7,896 bases of DNA from Deltaproteobacteria bacterium (GTDB lineage Bacteria; Desulfobacterota; Desulfobaccia; Desulfobaccales; Desulfobaccaceae): the NCBI GenBank assembly GCA_016874895.1, contig VGSX01000161.1, forward strand, positions 1 to 7,896, read 5' to 3'. Under the pieces are notes generated by a model. The model ran no database searches. It had not been told where the DNA came from and was given only the letters and a program-made list of their open reading frames with translations. Positions 1-6,758 of the stretch are shown here, piece by piece (the stretch's first letter is position 1; each line of letters opens with the position of its first letter). The position numbers were made by a program, and so were the translations under genes.

Positions 1-2602
1 AGGCCGAGTATCCCGAAACCCTGACCAGGATATCCTGGTACTTCGGATCCCGGGGATTAATTTTTAACGCCTCCCGGGCTTCGATGAGTTTCTGCCGGTG
101 GATGAGGTTATACTGTACCTGCATTCCCCCCATCCGGAAGTAGCCCTCGATATTGCCGGCAAATTTATTTAGATAGGAAGAAAGGTAATCCGGTTGTGCT
201 TTGGAGGGAGGAGGATACTTCAAATTTAAGGCCTGGCCATTGCCTATCTGAGTATGATCCAAGCCGGCCAGGAAGTGGTAAACTTCCCCATCCTCGCCGG
301 TCGCCCCGGAAACCGGCGTAATCCCGCTCGGCAGGGACTCCCCCGCCATCCGGCCACTGGGCAGCGCCCCGGTAAGAGCCCCGAAGCCGGCATGGGTGGT
401 CATGGTCCAGTAACCCGCAGTATATTTCCCACCCCGGTAATTCTCCTGCTCCTGGCAGACATTATGGAGAAATTCCAGCAACCAGTCGGCGTTTTTTTTG
501 GCCAGCGAACTGGTGCTGCCGAATTTGCCAGGATCATGCGGGGATTTTTCACCCAGGGCCCGGAGACGGAGTTTCTCCTGACCCTGCCAGTTCCTGGTGA
601 TGGCTTCCAGCAACGTTGCCAGAGTCACCATCTTCTCGTGAAAGACCATCTTCTCGATGGCCGTCAGGGAATCAACCACTTCCGCCAGTCCGATCATCGC
701 TATACCGGTGAAATTATAGGTGGCCCCGCCCTGAATCACATCCTGACCCTTTGCCAGGCAGTCCTCCAGCAGTGCCGACATCAGGGGGAAGGGATTATAA
801 TCCTGATAAATTCTGCCGAAATAGTTATTCGCCTGGACCGCCTGGGAAATGAGCCAGGAAAGCTGGGTTCCGAAAGCCCTCAGAAATTCTTCATAGGAAC
901 GCATCTCCTGGGGAGGCTGGGTAACCGGACCGATCAGATCATCATCTGCACCCAGACCGCTCAGGGGGTGTTTTCCCTGGAATAAGGCCAATTCCAAAGC
1001 TGCGGCCAGATTCAGCCAGATGCCGCCGTTGTTTCCAAAGGTCCGGCCGCTGCTGGCCGGCTCCACGCAGCCCACGGCGCCGTAGTCCCTGGCATCCTCC
1101 TCTTCGACCCCGTGGGCTACCAAGGCCTCGATGACCGCCTTATCGTTGTGGAAACAAGGGGTGGCTCCGGTTCTGACATTTACCCGGCACAGGCTCTCTA
1201 AGTATTCTCTTTGGTTTATGCCGGGAAAATAGCGGGCATTAACGTTGGGATCCCGGAGTTGCAAAATTTCCGTGGCCGTGAGCATCACCAAGGTGAGGTC
1301 GTTGACGGCGCACTTCCCCTGGCGATCCACCCCCCCGAGGGTCACAGCCTGGTTGCAGCCGCTCCCCCCCATGACATAATCCACACTTTCCGGAATTGCC
1401 GGAATATGGTCCCCCAGCTTCAACCATAAACAGCCCACCAACTCCACGGCCTCCCGGAGAAAGTCAGCCACCCGGTTCTCGTCTCGAGCCTGCTTCAGGT
1501 CCTGTTTGAAAGCGGGATAGAGGGCCTGATCAAGCCGGCCGGGACTGATGGTGGCATCGAAACTCTCCTGATGCAGGCCTACATAGCAGAGCCAGATTGA
1601 GTTCACCGCCTCCCGGAAAGTGCGGGGTGGATTGGCCGGAACCCAGGCGCAGACCTCGCTTATTTTCTCCACAGTTTTTCGAAAGTCATCTATTTCTCGC
1701 GATTGTCGTTGGGCGTGTGCCTCCGGGGTAAGCCTTTCCTGTTCCTCCGGTGACAGCGACCAGCGTTCCTGCAAAAATGCTATTTCCGGATACCTCTGTA
1801 CGACTCGGTCTAAGAACTCCTCTGGTTCTTCCCCTGCCAACCCGACCAGATCCCGGGCCAGGCCGGAAGCATAGCGGCTGAGGTTATCGGCGTAAACCAC
1901 AATCCCATCCAGGGAGAGCCGCACTGCCTGGTAGAAGTCTTTGGCCTGCTGCTGCCCCGCGGTCTTTTCCAGTGCCGCAGCCCTTTGGATTATCCCTTTA
2001 ATCCCTATATCCAACACCTCGGTAAAATTTGGAATGACGTGACCGATGAAGGCCGCCTTACTATTGATGAAAAAGATAAGGCGTTGCATTAAGTTGAGGC
2101 AATCAGGGTTGGAGAAGGTCTTCCTGGTTCGTTCCAGGATTGTCCGGTCCATCCAATAGGGGAATATCTCCCGGTCTAAAATCTCCATCTGCTCAGAACT
2201 CAAACGGAACGGCCTCTTTGGACGCTGGCTGATGGTCGGTAACTCAGGCCAGACCGTAAACGGCGCCAAAGATTCAGGGTGAACCATGACCCCTTTCCGT
2301 TTCGAAGTAGTAGTACCTGCCAGGAGGTTGTCATCGGGTATAACCGGCCGTTTGTTTCTCAGGATATGTCCGTTCAGCCGACCGGCCCGGAGTTCCGGAG
2401 AGAGATTTTTTTCATCGAGTTCTCTGAGGAAATAGGTCATACAGCAGGGCAACTCCAGACAGAACTCATGATTGAGGTTGACATAGTCGTTACGCAACCT
2501 TTTGAGGCGGGGCAGGCTTTCCAGGGTGATACTTTCCAGTTGAGAGCCGGTGATGGTGACGCGCCGGTCATCAGGATGGGGTGATTGAGAGGCGACTTGC
2601 AT
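1..2602 (-). CDS. Glycyl radical enzyme (PFL-like superfamily), substrate unknown, 3' end cut by window
   Basis: Reading the minus strand from the ATG at 2602 gives 867 codons without a stop, running off the left edge. Family motifs appear in order: ISPGRLDQ (Arg356), active-site GCVEP with Cys512 and Glu514, GGATYN (625-630), LPSGR (Arg751), and the glycyl radical loop RVSGYSA with Gly864 at the last visible bases. About 20-30 further residues are expected, giving roughly 890. In this superfamily an activating radical-SAM enzyme installs a glycyl radical, which passes to the active-site Cys. The Cys-x-Glu pair is typical of dehydratases, arylacetate decarboxylases and C-N/C-S lyases. Pyruvate formate-lyase has Cys-Cys instead. 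Cys512 and Gly864 are spaced more like 4-hydroxyphenylacetate decarboxylase than glycerol dehydratase, but that does not fix the substrate. Odd: the usual PK(Y/F)GND segment reads GKFGSTSS (Phe694, Gly695). It is probably cytoplasmic and strictly anaerobic. The activase gene is not in the window. Confidence 0.95.
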   Translation of the reverse strand, partial: MQVASQSPHPDDRRVTITGSQLESITLESLPRLKRLRNDYVNLNHEFCLELPCCMTYFLRELDEKNLSPELRAGRLNGHILRNKRPVIPDDNLLAGTTTSKRKGVMVHPESLAPFTVWPELPTISQRPKRPFRLSSEQMEILDREIFPYWMDRTILERTRKTFSNPDCLNLMQRLIFFINSKAAFIGHVIPNFTEVLDIGIKGIIQRAAALEKTAGQQQAKDFYQAVRLSLDGIVVYADNLSRYASGLARDLVGLAGEEPEEFLDRVVQRYPEIAFLQERWSLSPEEQERLTPEAHAQRQSREIDDFRKTVEKISEVCAWVPANPPRTFREAVNSIWLCYVGLHQESFDATISPGRLDQALYPAFKQDLKQARDENRVADFLREAVELVGCLWLKLGDHIPAIPESVDYVMGGSGCNQAVTLGGVDRQGKCAVNDLTLVMLTATEILQLRDPNVNARYFPGINQREYLESLCRVNVRTGATPCFHNDKAVIEALVAHGVEEEDARDYGAVGCVEPASSGRTFGNNGGIWLNLAAALELALFQGKHPLSGLGADDDLIGPVTQPPQEMRSYEEFLRAFGTQLSWLISQAVQANNYFGRIYQDYNPFPLMSALLEDCLAKGQDVIQGGATYNFTGIAMIGLAEVVDSLTAIEKMVFHEKMVTLATLLEAITRNWQGQEKLRLRALGEKSPHDPGKFGSTSSLAKKNADWLLEFLHNVCQEQENYRGGKYTAGYWTMTTHAGFGALTGALPSGRMAGESLPSGITPVSGATGEDGEVYHFLAGLDHTQIGNGQALNLKYPPPSKAQPDYLSSYLNKFAGNIEGYFRMGGMQVQYNLIHRQKLIEAREALKINPRDPKYQDILVRVSGYSA

Positions 2603-2614
2603 GTTCCCTCCCAT
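2603..2614 (-). promoter_or_regulatory. Ribosome binding site and start choice for the glycyl radical enzyme
   Basis: On the minus strand GGAGGG (2611-2606) lies only three bases before the ATG at 2602, which is tight. A second in-frame ATG lies four codons upstream (2614-2612), but this GGAGGG falls inside that reading and nothing SD-like precedes the upstream ATG. The 2602 start is therefore preferred. The alternative would add only four residues. Confidence 0.6.
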
Positions 2615-2641
2615 GGGTACTCGGTCAGGGTGGCGGGAGAG

Positions 2642-2675
2642 CCGGGGGGGCCCGGTCGGTTGCTTTTATAAAAGC
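2642..2675. promoter_or_regulatory. G-run hairpin plus 14-bp palindrome in the radical enzyme leader
   Basis: CCGGG (2642-2646) can pair with CCCGG (2651-2655) across a four-G loop, making a run of seven G on the plus strand. Seven bases further on is the perfect palindrome GCTTTTATAAAAGC (2662-2675). Both lie 40-75 bases upstream of the radical enzyme start. The palindrome could be an operator, or its TATAAA core could be part of a -10 region. No well-spaced -35 partner was seen, so the role is open. Confidence 0.35.
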
Positions 2676-2770
2676 CCGTCTTTGAAACCAGGCGGGTTAA
2701 TTACTACCTGGTCCCGACAAGGTTCCCAGTTGCCATACCGAGGCTGATTTAGAGTCTTCTATCGTAAGCG

Positions 2771-2798
2771 TTCAGCGGTCAGCTTACAGCCATCAGCT
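2771..2798. repeat. Left-terminal heptad array of MITE copy 1
   Basis: Four consecutive 7-bp units, TTCAGCG, GTCAGCT, TACAGCC and ATCAGCT, share the core CAGC at exactly seven-base spacing. The same array recurs in copy 2 at 3017-3044. It is the inverted counterpart of the right-terminal array. Confidence 0.8.
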
Positions 2799-2883
2799 AA
2801 TGCTTTAAATTCAAATAGTTATTCTAAGGAGGCGGATCACTGGTTTTTCGCTTAGTTTCCCTAACCCATTGTTTTTGCCGAAA

Positions 2884-2911
2884 GCTGATTGCTGATAGCT
2901 GATAGCTGAAC
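2884..2911. repeat. Right-terminal heptad array of MITE copy 1
   Basis: Four 7-bp units, GCTGATT, GCTGATA, GCTGATA and GCTGAAC, are the reverse complement of the NNTCAGC pattern at the left end. Copy 2 has three units here (3130-3150), so this array has changed by exactly one unit, as expected from replication slippage. Confidence 0.8.
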
Positions 2912-3001
2912 GCCTACCTTCTATCTAGGTAATTTTCGTTGCCAGGTCATCCCTGCACTGGTAGAGATAATTTCTAACTGGCTATAAATATTTTTGGTTA
3001 T

Positions 3002-3164
3002 CTAAAATTGTAAGCGTTCAGCGGTCAGCTTACAGCCATCAGCTAATGCTTTAAATTCAAATAGTTATTCTAAGGAGGCGGATCACTGGTTTTTCGCTTA
3101 GTTTCCCTAACCCATTGTTTTTGCTGAAAGCTGATTGCTGATAGCTGAACGCCTACCTAAATTT
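3002..3164. mobile_element. MITE-like element, copy 2, with near-perfect 8-bp target duplication
   Basis: The element proper is 3010-3156 (147 bp), in the same orientation as copy 1 and 246 bp downstream of it. It differs from copy 1 by one substitution (T3125 for C2879) and by lacking one GCTGATA unit of the right-hand heptad array. Its flanks read CTAAAATT (3002-3009) and CTAAATTT (3157-3164), an 8-bp duplication with one mismatch. The duplicated target differs from that of copy 1, so the copies look like two separate insertions and not a local tandem duplication. Its right end abuts the AT-rich leader of the DUF362 gene. Confidence 0.8.
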
Positions 3165-3201
3165 ATTAATTAACTTGTACACCCCCAAATTTATTTTTTC
3201 A

Positions 3202-3230
3202 TTGACATATAAAGTAATTGTAGTCAGAAT
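3202..3230 (+). promoter_or_regulatory. Candidate promoter for the DUF362 gene
   Basis: A consensus TTGACA (3202-3207) is followed after 17 bases by CAGAAT (3225-3230), a 4-of-6 match to TATAAT, in a very AT-rich region. A perfect TATAAT exists at 3237-3242 but has no well-spaced -35. Transcription from here would give a leader of about 130 bases. In DNA this AT-rich such boxes arise by chance, so support is moderate. Confidence 0.45.
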
Positions 3231-3247
3231 TTATTATATAATAAATT
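3228..3247. promoter_or_regulatory. Perfect 20-bp AT palindrome, possible operator
   Basis: The arms AATTTATTAT and ATAATAAATT are exact reverse complements with no spacer. The palindrome overlaps the proposed -10 box and the likely transcription start of the DUF362 gene, where a dimeric repressor would block polymerase. It is all A/T, so its chance probability is higher than for mixed sequence. Confidence 0.4.
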
Positions 3248-3356
3248 TTAATTAAAAATCAATATCCGTAACTTTAAATATGATAAAAATATATTCGAGT
3301 TAAATATTCTTTAGGTATTATCTGTAAAACCCGGTTAGTTGATTGCGCCTCTGTGG

Positions 3357-3363
3357 AAGGGGG
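3357..3363 (+). promoter_or_regulatory. Ribosome binding site deciding the DUF362 start
   Basis: AAGGGGG sits five bases before the ATG at 3369. It supports that start over the TTG at 3339, which would add ten residues. Confidence 0.6.
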
Positions 3364-3368
3364 TAACT

Positions 3369-5258
3369 ATGTTTACCGCCAGGCCGAAAAGAAGCAGTGA
3401 TCCGGTCGCTAGATTGGAACAATACCTGCAGAAGCTTGAGGGCAGACAATTCGGCGAACAGGAAGTTAATGAATTTTTCACCCTGGCCAGGGACCGTCTT
3501 GGTATTTCCCGGGACGCCTTTCAATTCCTGGAACAAACCGTCCTCTTGGGGCATTCCCAGTGTTTCGTCAGCGACAAGGCCCGCCGTTGGTTCAAGCACC
3601 GCCTGATGTTGGAGAGGTTCAAACCCTCCCTCTGGGAAAGGGTTCTCAAGGGCCTGAGGAACATTCCCCTGGTCTGGGGAGTCGTTCGCGGGCAGTGGCT
3701 GCAATTTTTCCAAGATGGTACCGCCCCCCCGGAAATCAGGCGTGAAGTTCGTCGAATTGCCGGGCTGGCCGATTTTTCCGGCGCCGTGAGTTTGGCCCGC
3801 CTTGATCCAGCCACCAGAGATCCCCACCACATTTATGAAGCCCTGAAAAAAACCATTGCGGCCATTAACGGCTTTGCGTTTCTCGACCGGCCTCCTGTGG
3901 GGCGTAACCACAACAGCCATACGATTCTTATCAAACCGGGGGTGAACTGGGGCTATTTCCTCTATCCCACCGTCACCAGCTGGCAGAGCGTCTACGCCCT
4001 CGTCAGCTTGTGCTTTGCCGAGGCAGAAGTCCGGGGCGCCCATGTGGAGAAGATCATCATCGGCGATGAAAGCGGCATCGAGTGCGCCCTGCATGAGCAT
4101 ACGACCACTCAAAATCTGGTCTACACCGGTATCTATCATGCCGCCGTGCTGGCCGGCCTGGAACGCGCCGCCTCCCTTGAATCCCGCCATCCGGAGAAAT
4201 TTTCTGGAGCAGAGCGGTTACTGCCTCGGGCCTGGGAGATAGCCGAAGCCATGACCTCGGAGCAGCACCGGGAAAGTCCTCCCAACCCCGAGGCCGATGA
4301 CACGGATGAGGATTACAAAAAGATGGTCTGGCTTGCCCATGAGGCCGGAGTGCAGATCATCGCCTTTGATGAGGACGGCACCGAAGAGGAGCTCTATACC
4401 AGAGTTCATCCCAGCACTTTTAAACGTTTCAGCCATGGTATCTCTATTCCCCGTATCGTCCATAAAGAAGTCACGGATATCATCAACCTCCCTAAACCTC
4501 CGGGGCGTCACTTGATTATGGGGAACACCGGGCTGACCGGTGCCGTGAAGAATTACGTCGGACTTCTTAAGGGATCAGAGCGCTCTCCTGCCCCCGGTCT
4601 GCACGGCTTTACCGATCGCGCCCCCAAGTTCAGGATGCATGATTCCAAGTCCGCCTTACAATATTATGAGAAACTTAACCGGGAAATCCAAGAAGACCGG
4701 ACGGGTAAAAAGGCGGGACGGCTTGCCTGGGAGGTCATTGCCACAAACCCCCGGGAAGCCCTTGACCTGGGCGTCTTCCATGAGAAGATCGTCGAAATTT
4801 ACCTGGCCTTTAAAGAAAAGGAACGTTTCTGTGCCACCGACATGCGGCAGACGCTTCAAACCCACGGACCTGACTTCGGCAACACCATTGACATCGGGGC
4901 CGTCATTGCCGCCCAGGATGCCGTCAGTTTTGACGCGGTCGCCGGGGCCTTATTGGAGCTGGCCTACGAAAGGGAAGAGCGGCAGGCTTCGGGCAAGAAA
5001 GTCGGCTTCCTCAGGGGCCTGCTTAACGCCTGCAGACCGGGAGGAATCAGACCGGAGAGCTATCTCTTCGGCCAGACCTGGCTTAAGCCGGGGACGAGTC
5101 CCTTTGATCTTAAAAGTCACATCGCGGCGAATTTATATGGGCTGGGGCCAGCGAACTGCGACCACCTTAAAATTGAAGGCATCGACTTCAGCTGCCAGGA
5201 GATGTTAGCCCTGACCGGTATCTTGCGGCGGGGCCAACCAGTTCCGGCAGCTCATTAA
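3369..5258 (+). CDS. DUF362-family protein
   Basis: This 629-residue protein carries the hallmark segments of the DUF362 family, whose function is not established. These are ILIKPGVNWG (Lys189), with a following helix leading to IIIGDESG (Asp233), the NLPKP...TGLTGAVKNYVG segment (Lys394, Asn395), AAQDAVSFDAVAG (Asp517, Asp522), and the C-terminal HIAANLYGLGPANCDHLKIEG. About 180 residues precede the first motif, and they contain no domain I recognise. No CxxCxxC iron-sulfur cluster motif, signal peptide or clear membrane helix is seen, so it is probably cytoplasmic. The ATG at 3369 is preferred because AAGGGGG lies five bases upstream. The in-frame TTG at 3339 lacks a comparable site. It is divergent from the radical enzyme and followed by the FadL gene on the same strand, 186 bases on. 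A link to the radical enzyme is a positional guess only. Confidence 0.88.
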   Translation: MFTARPKRSSDPVARLEQYLQKLEGRQFGEQEVNEFFTLARDRLGISRDAFQFLEQTVLLGHSQCFVSDKARRWFKHRLMLERFKPSLWERVLKGLRNIPLVWGVVRGQWLQFFQDGTAPPEIRREVRRIAGLADFSGAVSLARLDPATRDPHHIYEALKKTIAAINGFAFLDRPPVGRNHNSHTILIKPGVNWGYFLYPTVTSWQSVYALVSLCFAEAEVRGAHVEKIIIGDESGIECALHEHTTTQNLVYTGIYHAAVLAGLERAASLESRHPEKFSGAERLLPRAWEIAEAMTSEQHRESPPNPEADDTDEDYKKMVWLAHEAGVQIIAFDEDGTEEELYTRVHPSTFKRFSHGISIPRIVHKEVTDIINLPKPPGRHLIMGNTGLTGAVKNYVGLLKGSERSPAPGLHGFTDRAPKFRMHDSKSALQYYEKLNREIQEDRTGKKAGRLAWEVIATNPREALDLGVFHEKIVEIYLAFKEKERFCATDMRQTLQTHGPDFGNTIDIGAVIAAQDAVSFDAVAGALLELAYEREERQASGKKVGFLRGLLNACRPGGIRPESYLFGQTWLKPGTSPFDLKSHIAANLYGLGPANCDHLKIEGIDFSCQEMLALTGILRRGQPVPAAH

Positions 5259-5285
5259 TTTCTCTTCCACGACAGCCCGTTATGA

Positions 5286-5317
5286 AAAGTTCAAAGTTCA
5301 AGGTTCAAAGCTCAAAG
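5286..5317 (+). repeat. Heptanucleotide tandem repeat AAAGTTC
   Basis: Four units, AAAGTTC, AAAGTTC, AAGGTTC and AAAGCTC, followed by a partial AAAG, are spaced at exactly seven bases in the gap after the DUF362 gene. The period equals that of the arrays in the MITE-like elements, but the unit sequence is different. Confidence 0.8.
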
Positions 5318-5334
5318 ATGCAACCCAAATGCAG

Positions 5335-5351
5335 GGTGGGCCTTGCCCACC
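5335..5351 (+). terminator. GC-rich hairpin after the DUF362 gene, possible terminator
   Basis: GGTGGGC (5335-5341) pairs perfectly with GCCCACC (5345-5351) across a three-base loop. The downstream bases are only moderately T-rich (ATAATTTCT), so intrinsic termination would be weak. It may simply be the stem-loop part of the surrounding repeat. Confidence 0.35.
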
Positions 5352-5375
5352 ATAATTTCTGACAAGCTTTTCATG

Positions 5376-5404
5376 CTTTACGGGCGGGCCGCCGGCCCGT
5401 AAAG
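5376..5404. repeat. 10-bp perfect inverted repeat before the FadL gene
   Basis: CTTTACGGGC (5376-5385) and GCCCGTAAAG (5395-5404) form a ten-pair stem with a nine-base GC-rich loop. No T-run follows, so it is not a standard terminator. It overlaps the right end of the composite repeat and lies about 40 bases upstream of the FadL start, where it could affect the mRNA leader. Confidence 0.55.
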
Positions 5405-5444
5405 GAACTGGTTCTATCTTTTTCAGGTTAAGGAGGAGCCCCTC

Positions 5445-6758
5445 ATGTTCTCCGTACGTTCGGCCGGGAGGGTAATGGTCAAAGGCGCCGGCTGGATCTG
5501 CCAGGCAAAATATGCATTATTGGCAGCGGCTTATTTCTCTTTGGCAGGGTTGCCGACCCATGCCTGGGCCGCCGGTTTCACCGTCTATTCCCAGGGAACT
5601 GCCGCCATGGGCCAGGGAAATGCCTTTGTGGCCGAAGCCAATGACCCTTCCACCATCTTTTATAATCCCGCCGGCCTCAATCAGCTGCAGCGGCCGGAAA
5701 TTTACGCCATGGTTCTCGTCTCCTCTCCTAAACGCGAATTTCGCGGCCATACCGGCCATTCCTCCCAGACGCATCAGGTCTTTCTACCATCCGGCGCCTT
5801 TTATCTGGTTTATCCCGTTAATTCCTCGGTTGTCCTCGGATTTGGCGCTTACGCCCCTTTCGGCCAGGAAAGCCGATGGCCGGACTCCTGGGAAGGCAGG
5901 TATATCACTACCTATGGCAATCTTAAGACCTATAACCTTAATCCCGTCATTTCAGTCCAGCTTCACCCGCGCCTCTCCATTGCCCTGGGATTGGATGCCA
6001 TGTTGTCCACGGTCAGACTGAAAAGAAAAGTTGCGCTGCCGTTCAATCTGCCGGATGGGGATTCGAAACTGCAGGGAGAAGGTTACGGTTTCGGCTTCAA
6101 TCTCGGTATGCTCTTGGAAGTAATGGAGGGGATTAAATTCGGACTCTCTTACCGTTACCAGACAGATATAACTTATGAAGGGGACCTGGAGTTACCCCAA
6201 CCCGCCGGTTTTGGTCTTATGCAGGTCAAGCTCCCGGCTTCTGCCAAGCTGACCTTTCCACCCATGGTAACCATGGGCCTCTCAGTGTCACGATGCCAAC
6301 CATTTGTCTTCAATTTCGACGTCACCTGGACGGGATGGTCGACTTTCAACGCCATCGACGTGCGCCCCTCCCAACCCATAATTTTCAACGGGGTTCCCAC
6401 CACTGCCCTCGTGCAACCCAGGGACTGGCATGATGCCTGGACCTTTCGCTTCGGCATGAATTACCGGGTGACTGACAGGGTCAAGCTCCGGCTCGGGTAT
6501 ACGTATGATCTGTCCGCCATTCCAAACTCGACCTTCGACCCGCAAATCATCAATGCCAACCAGCATATCTTTACCCTGGGGGGCGATCTGAAGCTCAACC
6601 GATTCACTCTGGGCCTGGCATATAACTACCTCCTGGGAGAAAGTCGCAGCAAAAATAATATCATAACCACCAACGGCGTCCCGGCCCCCCTGCAGGCCAA
6701 CGGCAGTTATCAGGGTACTGCCCAGGGACTCGGCTTGAGCCTCGCTTATTATTTTTAG
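5445..6758 (+). CDS. OmpP1/FadL/TodX-family outer-membrane channel
   Basis: This 437-residue protein is of usual FadL-family length. FadL proteins are 14-strand beta-barrels that pass long-chain fatty acids or other hydrophobic compounds across the outer membrane. The N-terminus has basic residues, a hydrophobic stretch (about 23-36) and a likely signal peptidase site after THAWA (Ala42). The mature start AGFTVYSQGTAAMGQGNAF and the NPAGL motif (74-78) match the family's plug region. The rest alternates polar and hydrophobic residues as in beta strands, and the chain ends in AYYF, with the terminal Phe used for outer-membrane assembly. The ATG at 5445 has an excellent ribosome binding site (TAAGGAGGAG, seven bases upstream), so the later Met11 is not needed. 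It lies 186 bases after the DUF362 gene on the same strand. Substrate is not readable from sequence: fatty acid, hydrocarbon or aromatic are all possible. Confidence 0.93.
   Translation: MFSVRSAGRVMVKGAGWICQAKYALLAAAYFSLAGLPTHAWAAGFTVYSQGTAAMGQGNAFVAEANDPSTIFYNPAGLNQLQRPEIYAMVLVSSPKREFRGHTGHSSQTHQVFLPSGAFYLVYPVNSSVVLGFGAYAPFGQESRWPDSWEGRYITTYGNLKTYNLNPVISVQLHPRLSIALGLDAMLSTVRLKRKVALPFNLPDGDSKLQGEGYGFGFNLGMLLEVMEGIKFGLSYRYQTDITYEGDLELPQPAGFGLMQVKLPASAKLTFPPMVTMGLSVSRCQPFVFNFDVTWTGWSTFNAIDVRPSQPIIFNGVPTTALVQPRDWHDAWTFRFGMNYRVTDRVKLRLGYTYDLSAIPNSTFDPQIINANQHIFTLGGDLKLNRFTLGLAYNYLLGESRSKNNIITTNGVPAPLQANGSYQGTAQGLGLSLAYYF

Larger units (their letters stand above)
2756..2925. mobile_element. MITE-like element, copy 1, with 8-bp target duplication
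   Basis: The element proper is 2764-2917 (154 bp). Its left end GTAAGCGTTCAGC matches the reverse complement of its right end, GTAGGCGTTCAGC, at 12 of 13 positions. It is flanked by an exact 8-bp direct repeat, CTTCTATC, at 2756-2763 and 2918-2925, the pattern of a transposition target duplication. From memory, IS66-family ends begin GTAAGCG and that family makes 8-bp duplications, so a non-autonomous IS66-type derivative is the best guess. It encodes no transposase. Inside each terminus are four 7-bp repeats of the form NNTCAGC, inverted with respect to each other. The central ~80 bases hold an isolated TAAGGAGG but no convincing ORF. Confidence 0.82.
2603..3368. other. Divergent intergenic region between the radical enzyme and DUF362 genes
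   Basis: This 766-base gap separates two divergently transcribed genes. From left to right it holds the GC-rich leader of the radical enzyme (G-run hairpin and 14-bp palindrome, 2642-2675), about 80 bases with no clear structure, MITE copy 1 (2764-2917), a 92-base unique spacer, MITE copy 2 (3010-3156), and a strongly AT-rich stretch (about 3157-3335) with a candidate promoter and a perfect palindrome. No ORF with a ribosome binding site and family features was found on either strand. Control sequences for both genes must lie here, so the repeat insertions may have altered them. Confidence 0.8.
5282..5404 (+). repeat. Composite intergenic repeat, copy A
   Basis: Two blocks in this gap recur in reverse orientation at 7475-7557. 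A 12-base block (5282-5293, starting ATGAAAAG) matches the complement of 7546-7557 exactly. A 31-base block (5363-5393, containing CTTTTCATGCTTTACGGG) matches the complement of 7475-7505 at 29 of 31 bases. Between the blocks, each copy carries its own GC-rich stem-loop. The inverted words ATGAAAAG and CTTTTCAT bracket the stem-loop region. No protein is encoded. It appears to be a dispersed repeat family of unknown function. Confidence 0.65.

Noticed and set aside
254..985. Long plus-strand ORF (243 codons) inside the radical enzyme gene
   Set aside because: It is antisense to a region where the minus strand encodes unmistakable radical enzyme motifs. It has no recognisable domain or ribosome binding site.
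2825..2904. Possible 20-residue peptide in MITE copy 1 after a perfect TAAGGAGG
   Set aside because: It would need a CTG start, and the single substitution in copy 2 (T3125) turns a codon into a stop. The reading frame is therefore not conserved between two otherwise near-identical copies.
2764..3156. CRISPR-like direct repeats
   Set aside because: There are only two units of about 150 bp, with terminal inverted repeats and target duplications. That fits transposed elements and not a repeat-spacer array.
3339..3368. Upstream TTG start for the DUF362 gene
   Set aside because: It lacks a ribosome binding site, whereas the ATG at 3369 has AAGGGGG at good spacing.
3318..4190. Long minus-strand ORF (290 codons) across the start of the DUF362 gene
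   Set aside because: It mirrors codon-biased DUF362 coding sequence, shows no family features and extends into the promoter region.
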